Below are positions 38,401 to 49,269 of a stretch of 64,000 nt of DNA, piece after piece; position 1 is the first letter of the stretch; each line of letters starts with the position of its first letter. The translations under genes and the position numbers were made by a program. Below the pieces are notes generated by a model, which was not told the DNA's origin, ran no database searches, and worked only from the letters and a program-made list of their open reading frames with translations. The stretch is from Methylohalomonas sp034521715 (lineage in GTDB: Bacteria; Pseudomonadota; Gammaproteobacteria; Methylohalomonadales; Methylohalomonadaceae): positions 372,001-436,000 of the forward strand of contig JAXHLY010000004.1 in the NCBI GenBank assembly GCA_034521715.1, in the 5' to 3' direction.

Positions 38401-41400
38401 ATACGCTGGGCTTCATTGCCCGCACCGGCGTCCAGACCCGCACTGGTCACCAGCGCCGAGGCCGTATCGCCAACGCCGCCCAGCACCTGCAGGTCACCGT
38501 CCGTGTTCAGCGCCAGCGACTGCTGACCGTCAGCATCCAGCATCTCGATGGTCGCCGTGTCAGTATCCTGGCCACCCTGAACGGTGATACCGCCGTTGGT
38601 GACGTCAAGCGTCTGCACCGCCGCACCGCTGGCATTCGCCGCCAGACTCACCAGCGCGTTGCCGCCATTGTTGCCGCCACCGGTCTGGTCGCCCTGCACG
38701 TTCAGCGCCCCGTTATCCAGGGTGATCGTCTCGGACCAGACCGTCACTGATCGCGCTGGCCGTCGCGTTCAGGCCCGTACCGCCCAGCACGTCAAAGTCG
38801 CCCATGCCGTTCAGGTTGATGGTCTGACTGCCCGTACCGTCGGCACCCGCCAGACTGATGTAGGCCGTCTCGGTATCACCAACACCGCCTTCGACCACGA
38901 TGCCGCCGTCGGTCACGTCAATGTCCTGGCCCGCCGCCGTGTTGTCCGCCAGAATGTAGGCGTCGGCGTTGGCCGTCCCGGCAGCCGTCTGGTCGGCCTG
39001 CACCGTCAGCGCACCGTTCAGCAGCGTTACCGTCTGCAAGGTGCCCTGCGCACTGATGCGGGCGTCGGCGTTGATGCCGGTGCCGCCCAGCAGCGCCAGG
39101 TTGCTCGCCGCATCAGCCGCATTGATGTTGATGTCCTGCGTACCGACCGCGTCGGTCTGGTCGATGAACGCGTGCGCGTTGTCGCCGGCACCGCCGGTCA
39201 ACTCGGCATTGCCGGTCGTCACCGTCACCGTCTGGTCGACGCCCGTACCGTCCGCCGAAATACCCGCACTGCTGTTCAGGCCGTCACCGCCGGTGACCGT
39301 CAGACCGCGGGCAATGCTCAGCGTCTGAACCTCTGTGCCGTTGCTGTCAATCAGCGCCGTCTCGTTCTCGCCGTCGCCGCCCAGCACGCTTACCGTGCCG
39401 TCGGTGCCGCCGCTACCGTCGTCGTCTCCAATATCAATGAACTGCGATGCCGCGCCCGTGTTCGTTTGGCTGATCACGGCGTCGCTGTTGTTATTCGTGG
39501 CATCGCCGCCGTCCAGCAGCAGTGCGCCGTCCTGCACCACGAGGCGCTGTGCCTGCTGGCCTGCGCCGGCATCTACCCCGGCCGCCGTGATCGTCGCGTC
39601 GGCGTCCTCGCCGTCGCCGCCGACCAGCTCCACGTTGCCGTCAATGACGTCAATGCTCTGGCGCGCCGAGGCACTGGTCTGGCTGATCACGGCATCGCCG
39701 CCGTCGGTACCGAAGTCGCCACCGTAGAGGCCAAGCGCGGCGTCGGTGAACGGTGCCGTGGCATCGGTCGCGCCCCCGGCAATGACCAGGCTTTGATCGT
39801 TCAGCGCCGTGATCACCGCGTCTGCCGCCTCGCTGCTACCGCCGCGCAGCGTGACGAAACCGCTGATGGGCGTGCCGCCCGTACCGATATCCTGGGTATT
39901 TGCCGAGTCGATCAGCGCCTGTGTATTCACATCCGTGCCACCGTCCAGCGTGAGATTGCCATCCCGCACCAGTACCTGCTGGTTGCGATCACTGGCGTTC
40001 ATCGCCACCAGCGCGCGCGCATCCTCCACGTCTCCGCCGAGCAGCGCCATGTTCCCCAATACCACGTCGATCTCTTGCTGACCGGCCGACTGAATCACCG
40101 CGCCTACCGGCAGACCGCCGGGTCCGTAGGTATCGCCCTCGGAATCGCTGTTGCGGCCCGAGACCGTCAGCCCGCCGCTGTTCACCGTGATCGCCTGCGC
40201 CGTCGCCGTGGTCGAGGCACTCAGGATACCCGCCTCGTTGCCGGTATTGGCGGCGCCTGCACCTTCAACGGTGATGCCGCCGGCCTGCACCAGGATGTCC
40301 TGGTCGGCGCCGGCCGTGGTCGTTTCGATGAAGGCATCGGCGTCCAGGCCCTCGCCGCCGGTAACAGTGATGCCCTGGCTACTGTCTATGTCCTGGTTGA
40401 GCTGGCTGGCGATGCGGCCGTAGTTGCCGCCGGTGCCGCCACCGCCGTTGCCACCGCGCACCGTCAGCAGGCCCGAATTCTGGATATTGATGGTTTGCGA
40501 GGTGGCGCCGATTGCGTTCGTTTTCAGGATCTCGCCGAAGTTGCCGTCGCCCGCGCCGTCGCCGCCGCGCACCAGCAGGTTGTTGTCGGTGACAATTATG
40601 TCCTGCTGGCCGCCGGCCTCGATCTGGCCGAAGTTGCCGGCACCGGCGGCGTCGCCGCCGCGCACGGTCAGGCTGCCTTCCGGCCCGGCACCGTCACCGA
40701 CGGTGACGTCCTGGCCTTCCGGTGAGCGGATCTCGGCGAAACTGTTGTCTCCCGCACCGTCGCCGCCGCGGACCAGCATGTTGCCGTCGAGCACGTCGAT
40801 TGTCTGGGCCGTCGGGCCCGTACCGGTGCTGATGACCTGCGCCGACGCATTGGCGCCCGCACCGCCGGCGACCGTGTAGTCGCCGACCTGGACGACGTGA
40901 TCCTGGTTGCCGCGGATGATGGCCGTATTGCCGTCGCCGCCATTGCCGCCGCGCACCAGCAGGTTGCCGCCGCCACCGGCGCCGTCGCCCAGCAGGATGC
41001 TCTGTGTGCCGGTGGATTCGACCAGCGCAGTGTTGGCGCTGGAGTTCGCGCCGTCGCCGCCGCGGACGGTCAGGTCGCCCTGTTCGATGGTAATTGACTG
41101 GGTGCCGCTCGCCAGCAATGAACCGGAATTGTTAGTGCTGTCCGTGCCGCCATCGTCAGTGCCATCGCCGCCGCGGACAATCAAATCGCCGCCCAATCCG
41201 GCACCGTCACCGACGGTAATGGTCTGCGTGCCGCTCGCGTTCGTGGCCTCGACTGTGGCTGTATTGGCGTCCACACCGTCGGCGTCACTGCCGGCGATGG
41301 TGAAATCGCCGGTAAGCGCGGTGATGCTCTGGGCGTCGGCACCGCTGCCCTGGGCGTCGATCGTGGCGGAGTTGTCACCGCCGCTGCCGTCACCACCCAG

Positions 41401-44400
41401 CACATCGATAACATCCGCCGTGAGGGTCATATCGCCGCTCGACTGGATCAGGGCATCGGCATCCGTTGCCGTTCCCATGCCGCCGCGCACCCTCAGCAGA
41501 TTGGTCGCGTCGAGATCCATGATGTCGGAGGCAATGATCTGCGAACCCGTGCTGCTGTTGCTGCCGTCCGCAGCCTGGACCTCGATGTTATTGGCGGCAT
41601 CCAGCAGCAGCGCGCCATCGTTCAGGGTCTCCAGGCGCGCGCCGAGTTCCTGACCCGCCGTGCCGACCAGGATGTCGTTGTCGGCAATGACATTGATACC
41701 GAAGTTGCCGCTGATATTGCTGCTGCCCAGCGTATTCCAGCGCGTCATAGTCCAGCGAGCTGCTGGTCGCCACGGTCTCGAGCACGCCGCCATTGATTTC
41801 GAGATCGTTGAAGTCCTCGGCCGCAAAGGTATCCGCCTGCAGCACATTATTACTGGTATCGATCAGGTTCTCGTTGACTACGATCGTATCGGCGTTAAAG
41901 GCGTAAATATCGCCGACCGGGTCGCCACCATCCACACCGCCGGTGAAGGTGACGTCCAGCCCGCCGGGGTTGAGCACCAGGTCATTCTCGCCACCGTCAC
42001 TGGCACCGTTCAGGGTAAAGTTGAAGGTAATGCCGTCGGTGCCGCTGCCGTCGGTGTTGGCGAGCAGCGTGTTCAGTCCGCCGCCGACCTGGACGGAACT
42101 CTCGAACGTCTGGTCGCCAAGGGTATCGATGGTGATGCCGCCCAGCTCGGTGGTGCCGAAACCGGTATACAGCGGTAATGCCCCGACATAACCGGCCGGC
42201 AGGGCCGCATCCTCGTTGATGGTCAGGCTGGCGGCGAAGATGTCGCCGTTCAGCGATGACGTGCCGCGCGAGAAGATCTCGAAATCGCCCAGACGCGTGG
42301 CGGCCGTGCCGATGGCGCCGGTGGAGAAGTCCTCGTCGCCGGTGATCACGGTCAGGTCATTGCCGCCGTTCAATGTCAGCGTGATGCCGCCATTGAACAG
42401 CAGCGGGCCACCAGCTGTGAAGTTGCCGTTATCGCTGGTATCGAAGATGGTTTCGGCGGCGTAAAGAACCACTCCAGTATTGTATTCCTGGCCACCGGGC
42501 GCGGTCGTCGTGATAGTCTGAGTGGCTGGCGTGCCGGCAACCAGACTCCCGCTTGTACCACCGCCGAAGCGGGTAATGCCGGTGCCGTTGGTCGTAAGGC
42601 TGGCACTACGCCAGTCAGAGGCGATACGGATGCCCTGGTTGGCAGTAGTGTTGTTGTTTACCAACACCACCTCACCCAGTGGTGTTGTCTGGCCCACGTC
42701 GCCGTCGAAGCGGGTGGTACCCGAACCGGAATCGACCGACAAATCGATTGTCGCCGGCCGCATCGCCGTCCACGGCCGACACGAACCGGATGTTCGGTGC
42801 CGCTGCTGGTTAGCGTGACTTCCGGCGAAGGGATCGACGCCACCGTCGATGATGACGCTCTGGGTATTATAGAGCTGCGAGTTGCCGAGGAAGTTGTTCT
42901 GGAACGTCGTGATGTCGCCACCGATGCGGGTTGTACCGGAAGCGGCGTTGCCGGCGACATTGCGCGTCTGCAGGGCGTTGGCGAAGACGGCATCGTTGAA
43001 CTCGATGGTGTCGTCGCTGATAACCTGCATGTCGCCCAGCGGTGTGAATTGCGCACCGATCTGGCCCTCGAAAGTCGCGCTGCCGTCGCCCACGTTCGCG
43101 GTCAGGTTATCGCCGCCGAACCCGGATTCCAGCGTGCCCTTGACCACGAGGTCGCCATGGGGGGAGACACCATTGTTCGTGGACATCTGGACGTTCGTGG
43201 TGAGAACCACGTTGTCGTTGAAAATGATGCCGCCGGAGCCGGCGCTGCCAAACGTCAGGATGTTGCCGCCGACGTTCGTCTGACCGCTCGCCGCTGTAAT
43301 GCCTGTACCGGGATTATTGGTGACGAACCGGTTGGCCCGGATCGCCGTGGACGTCGACGGCGCCAGCGTCTTGGTACCTTCACTATTCAGGGTCAGCAGG
43401 TTGAGCCGGTTGGACGCGGTCGTGCCGACGGTGCCGTTGATATCGATACTCTGCGCGCCCGCGTCGATGCGCAGATTGCGGCTCGTGGAAAGCGTCAGAT
43501 CGAGGATATTGCCGTTGACGGTTATATCGCCACCGCCGCCGCCGGACGGGGCGCCGTTGGTCGAATCCAGCAGGATATTGGCCGCGCCGATCGCAACCGT
43601 GCCGGCCGTCAGGCCGATAGCCGCGTCCTCGGTGACGATATTGTCGTTGAGATTGATCGTGCCCGTCGTGCCCGAATTCAGCGTCAGGAAGGCGCCCGCG
43701 TCGCCCGTGAGCTGACCGTCGACATTAATGGTGCCGCCGCCGCCGGACTGGATAATGGTGGAATTACTAAAATTGCCGGCGTTGATGTTAACGGTGCCTG
43801 TACCAGTGGCGCTGCCGATGGTCAGGCTGGCGAAACCGGCCTGCAGCAGGCTGAAATTGGTGAACTGGAACGTGCCCGCGCCGCCGTTGACGCCAATCGA
43901 AGTGCTGTCCTGTGAAGGCTGGAATGTAATATTACCCTGCGTCTGGATGCTGTCATTGCCACCATTCAGCACGAGATCGTTGGAGGAAAACAGCAAACCG
44001 CCGACGCCCGTGCCGCCGCCAACTTGAATGATTGTCCCCGTACCCTGTGTGAACGTTCCGGTGAGACCGGCGCGAAATTCAAGACTGTTGACGCCGGCAG
44101 TCCCCGTAGCAATGCCATTCAGCGTTGTATTGTCCGTTACCGTGATATCTCCCGAACCGCTGAGATTGCCCATGCGGAACACATAGCGATTGTTCAGCGC
44201 GATCGTCTGGGTCGTAGTGTCGCCGATGGTCAGGGTGCCCGTGCTGTCGGTGCGGCCGAGCGTAACGATGAATTCATTGGGAGCCAGCAGCGTGTTCAGA
44301 TCGCCGGCCGTGTTGACGCCGAACTCAAGCGTTGCGGTGGTGCCGTTCAGCGTGATGTTGGTGGCGGCATCGAACGGCTGCAGGAAGAGATTAGCCGGTG

Positions 44401-47303
44401 TACCGGCGTCACCAGTGATCACGGGGGTGCCTGTAGCGGGCAGGGTCAGGTTGTCGGAAGTCAGCGTGAGCTGATTGGTGCCCAGCGCCAGGGTTTCAAG
44501 ACCGGACAGGTCCACCGCGCCGCCCGCGCTGGACGAGGCGATAGACGCCGTAGCATTCACATTCGCCGTCGCGCCGGTCAGCAAGACGTTACCGGCCGTC
44601 GATTCCAGGTTGCCGTTCAGGCCGATGGTGCCGCTTGCACCCGCGTTGACATCGAGATTGTTCGCCGTCGTGATGTTGCGCAGCGTGACCGTGCCGTTGG
44701 TGGAATCCAGATCGATGCTGTCCACGGTGACGTTTGAACCGGTGGCGAAACTCCACATCGCCGGCGGCATCGAGTGTCAGACCGAAGCCGCCCCCGCCGT
44801 CGGTAACGGGCGTATTGGCGGCAAAATCGATACCGCCAGTGTTGCTGGTCAGGGTCGTTGTCGCAAGCAGCTCGACGTTATCGGCCGGCACATCAAACGA
44901 CATATCCGTTTCGGCGGTAATATTGGCCGTATTGATCTGAAGACCGTCGGCGCCGCCGGCAGTCAGATCGAGCACCCCCGTATCGGTAGTCAGATCCTGG
45001 TTGATGAAGATGCCGTCGCTGGCCGTGGCGGTGAGAGCATTGAAGGTCGAAGCGGTATCGTCGAACACGATATCCGCATCAGCACCACCGGACGCGTCTA
45101 GATTAACCGTGGCTACATTATTGCTCTGCGGCTCGGTAACACCATCCACATTGATTACGGTACCGCCGCCGGCGGTACGTAATCAGGATTAATGTACCGG
45201 TCGTAGTGATGTTCTGCAGCTCGGCACCCGTAATATGAAGATCACCGGTAAAAATGTTCGGTTCGCCCAGACCGATGGTACCGACATTGTTCTGGGTAAT
45301 GTTAATGTCACCGGCGCTAGCGTTGAGGGTACCGCCGGTTACACCGAGATCACCGGCACTAATGGTGACGGCGCCGCCGCCACTGGTGACGGCAGATCCA
45401 ATGGTTAACAGTTCACTGGCGCCCATGGAAATATCAATAGTGCCGCCGCCTGTGGTAATACCGCCGTTGATGGTGACGGCGCCGGTGCCGTTGGCACCGA
45501 GGCCGGATCTTCGCCACCGCCGAAATCATGATCCGCCGCCAGCGTGACGGCGCCGCCGTTGGTTATGATTCCAAACCCGAGCGTAATGTTCTGCTGCGCC
45601 TGCATAATCACGTTCAGGCCGGAACCGGTATCCGTGATGGTGCCACCGGTGTCGGCGTCAGGATTGTCGGAGATAATGTCACCCTCGGCCTCGAAGGTCA
45701 GGGTCTGCAGCGCGCCCGTGGTGGTGTCGATAGGATCGCGAATAGTAATATTACCGGCTTCAGCACCACCTGACCCAACGGTTGTAATGGTCAGATCCGT
45801 ACCTCCGTCCAGCACCCCTTCAATAGTCGCCGTTGCTATGGAAGAAGGCGTACCGGTCGGCGTGAAGACCGGCGGCGTGGTGTCGGCGTTGGCATCACCG
45901 ACAGTATCTTCGATTAGAAGATCAAAGGGATCGAGCAGCCATTCACCGGCCACTCCCGCCGGTGCCCCGGCGGCAACCATGGCGTTGTTGCCGAACTGGA
46001 TTTCGTCTTTTGAAGAAGTCTCTACGAAACCACCGTCGCCGCCTTCGACTGCCACCGCGGGCGAAAATCCTGCCATCAAAGCGGGTGTATTCGTCCGACC
46101 AGACAACGACCTTACCGCCGTCGCCGTTGCTGCCGGCACTGGCGTTGATCCCGGCATCCTCGCCGACGTGGGTGCGTTTCGCATTCTGGATATCCGGGTT
46201 CTGCCCCTTGTAACCGCCGCCGACATAGGCCTCGCCGCCGCCGGCGTCGCCGGAGACGTCGACCAGGGATTCATCCAGCAGCGCGACGCGGTCGCCGGTG
46301 ACCTCGACGCGGCCGCCCTTGTTGCCCGCGCTCTCGCCGGACGCGTCCAGCGTGCCGCTGTTCATGACGGTTGCCGTGCCGTCACTGTTGGTGCCGGCGT
46401 CGATCTCGATGCTGCCGCCGTCGCCGTTGGCCTCGCGGGCACTGATGGTGCCGGAATTCTCAATCGTGCCGCCGTCGGCGGTCAGGCGCACGCGGCCGCC
46501 GGAAGTATCGGCGCCCGTGGCACGCACGGTGCCTTCATTATTCACGGCAACCGAGTACATGGAACCGGTGGCTTCCATGGTGGCGCGGGCGGCCTCGACG
46601 TCGCCGCTGTTGTCATGATCGCGGCACCGTCCTCCAGCGGACCGGTCCGGCCGACCAGGACGGCACCGCGGTCCTCGCCTGAGGCACGCAGCAATACCTC
46701 GGCGCCGGCCAGCAGACCGACCTCGCCCTGCGAGGCATCGATGCTGCCGCTATTTTCAATCTGGCGGGCAATGAGATACACATCACCGCCACTGGCGGTG
46801 ATGGTGCCGAGGTTCTGGATCGCTGCCTGCGATTCTCCCAGGAAGGTGAGATCGCCACCCTCCATGAAGGCCGCATTGGATACATCCAGCGTGGATGCGA
46901 GGAAGCTGTGGGTATCGATAACGGCATCGGCGCCGACGAGGATGCCGTTCTGGTTAATAAGGAAGATACTGCCGTTCGCCTTCAGCGTACCCTTCAGGGC
47001 CGAGGGGTTGCTGCTGATGACGCGATTGAGCGCGGCCGCGCCGCTGTCCGGCTGCAGGAACCGGGTCAACTCATCGGCATCGATGGAAAAATCCTGCCAA
47101 TTGATGACTGCCCGGTTACTGCCCTGAGTGATGATAAGCTGATTACCGGAACGCTCGAACTGAACATCGCCGGCAACCACATCCTCGCCGGCGGGATTCG
47201 CCCAGACCGTCCCCGCGGGCACAGCTAACTGCCCGACCATTAAAAATAGCGCATAAACATGCGCCTGAAGCCGCCGAGCGGCCCGACGTCGAGCAGTTAC
47301 CAT
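32402..47303 (-). CDS. Giant filamentous-haemagglutinin-type exoprotein TpsA, about ten frameshifts
   Basis: A secreted beta-helical adhesin of about 4,960 residues read right to left. It opens with an extended signal peptide ending VPAGTVWANP, then the TPS secretion domain: NRVISSNPSALKGTLKANGS, FLINQNGILVGADAVIDTHS, FLASTLDVSNAAF. Long blocks of beta-helix repeats follow, rich in Gly, Asn, Thr and Asp (for example LLVRGGDGAG units at 40.0-41.4 kb), plus a 1.14-kb tandem array at 35.1-39.4 kb. The end (AYEGSDPDIQAGDRGGRSLP to KLVDRTAVNQ) has no anchor I recognise; its TGA overlaps the tpsB ATG. Frames change near 33.13, 36.30, 37.45, 38.26, 38.73, 41.75, 44.75, 45.17, 45.42, 46.0 and 46.6 kb. 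Most look like one-base indels, so whether the gene is intact in the cell is open. Confidence 0.88.
35090..39420. repeat. 1.14-kb coding tandem array within tpsA (about 3.8 copies, ABAB)
   Basis: The phrase GTGACGTCAAGCGTCTG recurs at 35191, 36329, 37459 and 38599, and GTGACCGTCAG recurs at 35881, 37022, 38153 and 39293, giving a period of about 1,131-1,141 bases (about 380 codons). Copies 1 and 3 share GGCCCGTGGCAATGTTCAGC, while copies 2 and 4 share GACCGCGGGCAATGCTCAGC. A 2.27-kb double unit has therefore been duplicated. Copies are nearly identical except for scattered one-base indels. Confidence 0.9.
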
Positions 47304-47500
47304 AGGATGGATGTCCCTGCGGCTGTATTAAGGGCGGTATGGCAACCGCTCAGGAATGTTTTCATACTCACGACAGTCCCCCCTGCATCTCTCACGAACA
47401 CGAAACTTAATTATTTGCGGTTGTTTTCTCGCAATTCTGCTGTACGCCACTGTACGCCCTGGCTTCCCCACGTGGCCGGTGGAGTATCGCATTTAATTAA

Positions 47501-47551
47501 GTATGCATACAATCAATTAATTAAGTATGCATACAATCAATGTATGCATAC
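47501..47551. promoter_or_regulatory. Three GTATGCATAC palindromes upstream of tpsA
   Basis: The perfect ten-base palindrome GTATGCATAC occurs at 47501-47510, 47525-47534 and 47542-47551, each followed by AATC, with AATTAAT spacers. The cluster lies about 200 bases before the tpsA start in an A+T-rich part of the 386-bp gap between the parvulin gene and tpsA. It looks like a multi-site operator. No other coding signal was seen in the gap. Confidence 0.6.
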
Positions 47552-47689
47552 AATCAGAGCAGTCTGCTATTGCCAATGTACCATCCTTGCACGCCCCGGC
47601 TCCCAAACAGTCGTATTTTCAACAGATTAAAACAGACCCCGGGAGATATGCAAGCCAAAAGGCCAGGAATGAGCGGATTCAATTGAACG

Positions 47690-48706
47690 TCATATCCCGG
47701 GATTTGCCAAAAGGTCCTGGCGCCATTCCTCGACGCGTTCATCCCCCGGCCACTCTGAATACTCCTTGCCGGCCTCCTTGTAAATTGACTGCTGGAATTC
47801 CCGCTTTACACGTTCTACCAATGAACGACGGATCTCGGGCTCAATCTCGCTGAGCTCCAACTGGCGGCCCAGCAGGGAGCGACCCTTGCGAATGATATGC
47901 CAGCCGTCCTCGCTCTCGACGCGCGCCAGTTCGTCTTCCTCAAGTCCTTTCAATGCATCAGCCACCACCGGCTTCAGATCCTTGACCGGTACTGCGCCCA
48001 TATAGCCATCGTTCTGCTTGCTTGGTTCGTGGGCGGAATATTCGACTGCGGCATCTGCAAACGCGAGATCCCCTTGCCTGATGCGATCAAGAATGCTTTT
48101 CGACTCTGCAGCCGCAGAATCCTGGTCCCTGTCCCCGCCGGGCAGGAAAATCTGCCAGACCTGTACCCGTTCGTCTGTCACAAACTGATCCCGATTGTTC
48201 TCGAAAAACTCTTTAACCTGTTCTTTCGTCGGGAACTCGCCCGGCAGTTGCTCGCGCATTAGTATATTCAGATAGGACTGACGTAACACATTGTTGGCTG
48301 CCCGGTTCATCAGGAACTTTACATTGTCATTATCGTCGACATCATTAGCCCGGGCAGCGGCTTCGACCGAAAGATTTTTTGCTTCCTGACTGATCAGTTG
48401 GTGGAAACGATCCTTGTCGTTTATCAGCTTGCGACGTTGCTCGGTGTCGAGATTGGACACAATTCGCCGGACATGCTTCTCGTCAAGCTCCATGGACTTG
48501 CCCGCCTCGGCCTCGCCCGCCATCCGTTCGGATTGCACGGATTCCCGTGATGCCTTTCCTTCCGTCCTTGTCCCTGCCTGACCGTTGTTCTTTGATGACT
48601 GGTCAGCCGAACCTGTCGTGCCGGTTTCAAGGTCAGCCAACTTCAGACCGATTATTACACCTAGCAGCAGCGCTGCACCCATAAATAAAGATATATAAAA
48701 CTTCAT
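47690..48706 (-). CDS. Periplasmic parvulin-type peptidyl-prolyl isomerase
   Basis: A 338-residue protein with an N-terminal membrane anchor or signal (FYISLFMGAALLLGVIIGL), a polar linker, a SurA-like helical region (residues about 75-170) and a PpiC/rotamase domain (residues about 180-265: VQVWQIFLPGG, LAFADAAVEYSAHEPSKQND, GYMGAVPVKDLKPVVADALK, VESEDGWHIIRKG). A further helical segment closes the protein. It lies just upstream of tpsA on the same strand. Parvulins such as Par27 of Bordetella are known to chaperone filamentous haemagglutinin in the periplasm, so a dedicated chaperone for the TpsA here is a reasonable inference. Confidence 0.85.
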   Translation of the reverse strand: MKFYISLFMGAALLLGVIIGLKLADLETGTTGSADQSSKNNGQAGTRTEGKASRESVQSERMAGEAEAGKSMELDEKHVRRIVSNLDTEQRRKLINDKDRFHQLISQEAKNLSVEAAARANDVDDNDNVKFLMNRAANNVLRQSYLNILMREQLPGEFPTKEQVKEFFENNRDQFVTDERVQVWQIFLPGGDRDQDSAAAESKSILDRIRQGDLAFADAAVEYSAHEPSKQNDGYMGAVPVKDLKPVVADALKGLEEDELARVESEDGWHIIRKGRSLLGRQLELSEIEPEIRRSLVERVKREFQQSIYKEAGKEYSEWPGDERVEEWRQDLLANPGI

Positions 48707-48785
48707 GATGTTTTCCGCTAACAGGGTTAATCGTTAGGCAGCCTCTGATTGATTCAGGGCTCCGTATGGTACAGGAATGTACCGC

Positions 48786-48817
48786 CATTTGAGAAGCACT
48801 TGCATGCTTGTCAAATG
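48786..48817. promoter_or_regulatory. Long inverted repeat upstream of the parvulin gene
   Basis: CATTTGAGAAGCA and TGCTTGTCAAATG are 13-base arms with one mismatch around the spacer CTTGCA, 80 bases before the parvulin start. No T-run follows, so an operator is likelier than a terminator. The rest of the 560-bp gap to gltX holds one isolated MITE end (48868-48890) and no gene I can recognise. Confidence 0.5.
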
Positions 48818-49269
48818 AAGTAAAAGAATCGCATTTTCGTTGTCTTATGTGCTGATAATACCAGCATGGAATTATTCAGAGCTTCCCTGGTTTCAATTCC
48901 TATGTTGATTATCCTGGCAAACTATCGATTCCGATATGGATATATCATTGAAGAACCGCCCATACACAGTAGAAAACATCCCTGCATGGTGCAAGGAAAT
49001 CCATTGTATTGAGTAACGGGCCAGATCAATTATGTTTCGTTATTGTAATGATTGTTTCCGAATTTCTGATTGCAAGGGTATGAGATTGATCGACTCATTC
49101 CACGGCAGCTCACGCCATTCGGGCCGGTATCGCCGAGATAACAACGGCTGCCAAAGCCTGGGCGATGGACAACGAGTCAAACTTGCGTTATCGGCAACGT
49201 AACGGAATTACTTCTTCGCTTTCGTATCTACTGAAAACAAAGCGCAGGTATGCCATTTCGTCCCTTTAC

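Noticed and set aside
34929..40725. Long plus-strand open frames (up to about 713 codons) opposite tpsA
   Set aside because: They lie antisense to the repeat array, repeat with the same 1.14-kb period, and have the Arg/Val/Ala-rich composition expected of the complement of Gly/Asn/Thr/Asp repeats. They have no domain and no ribosome-binding site.
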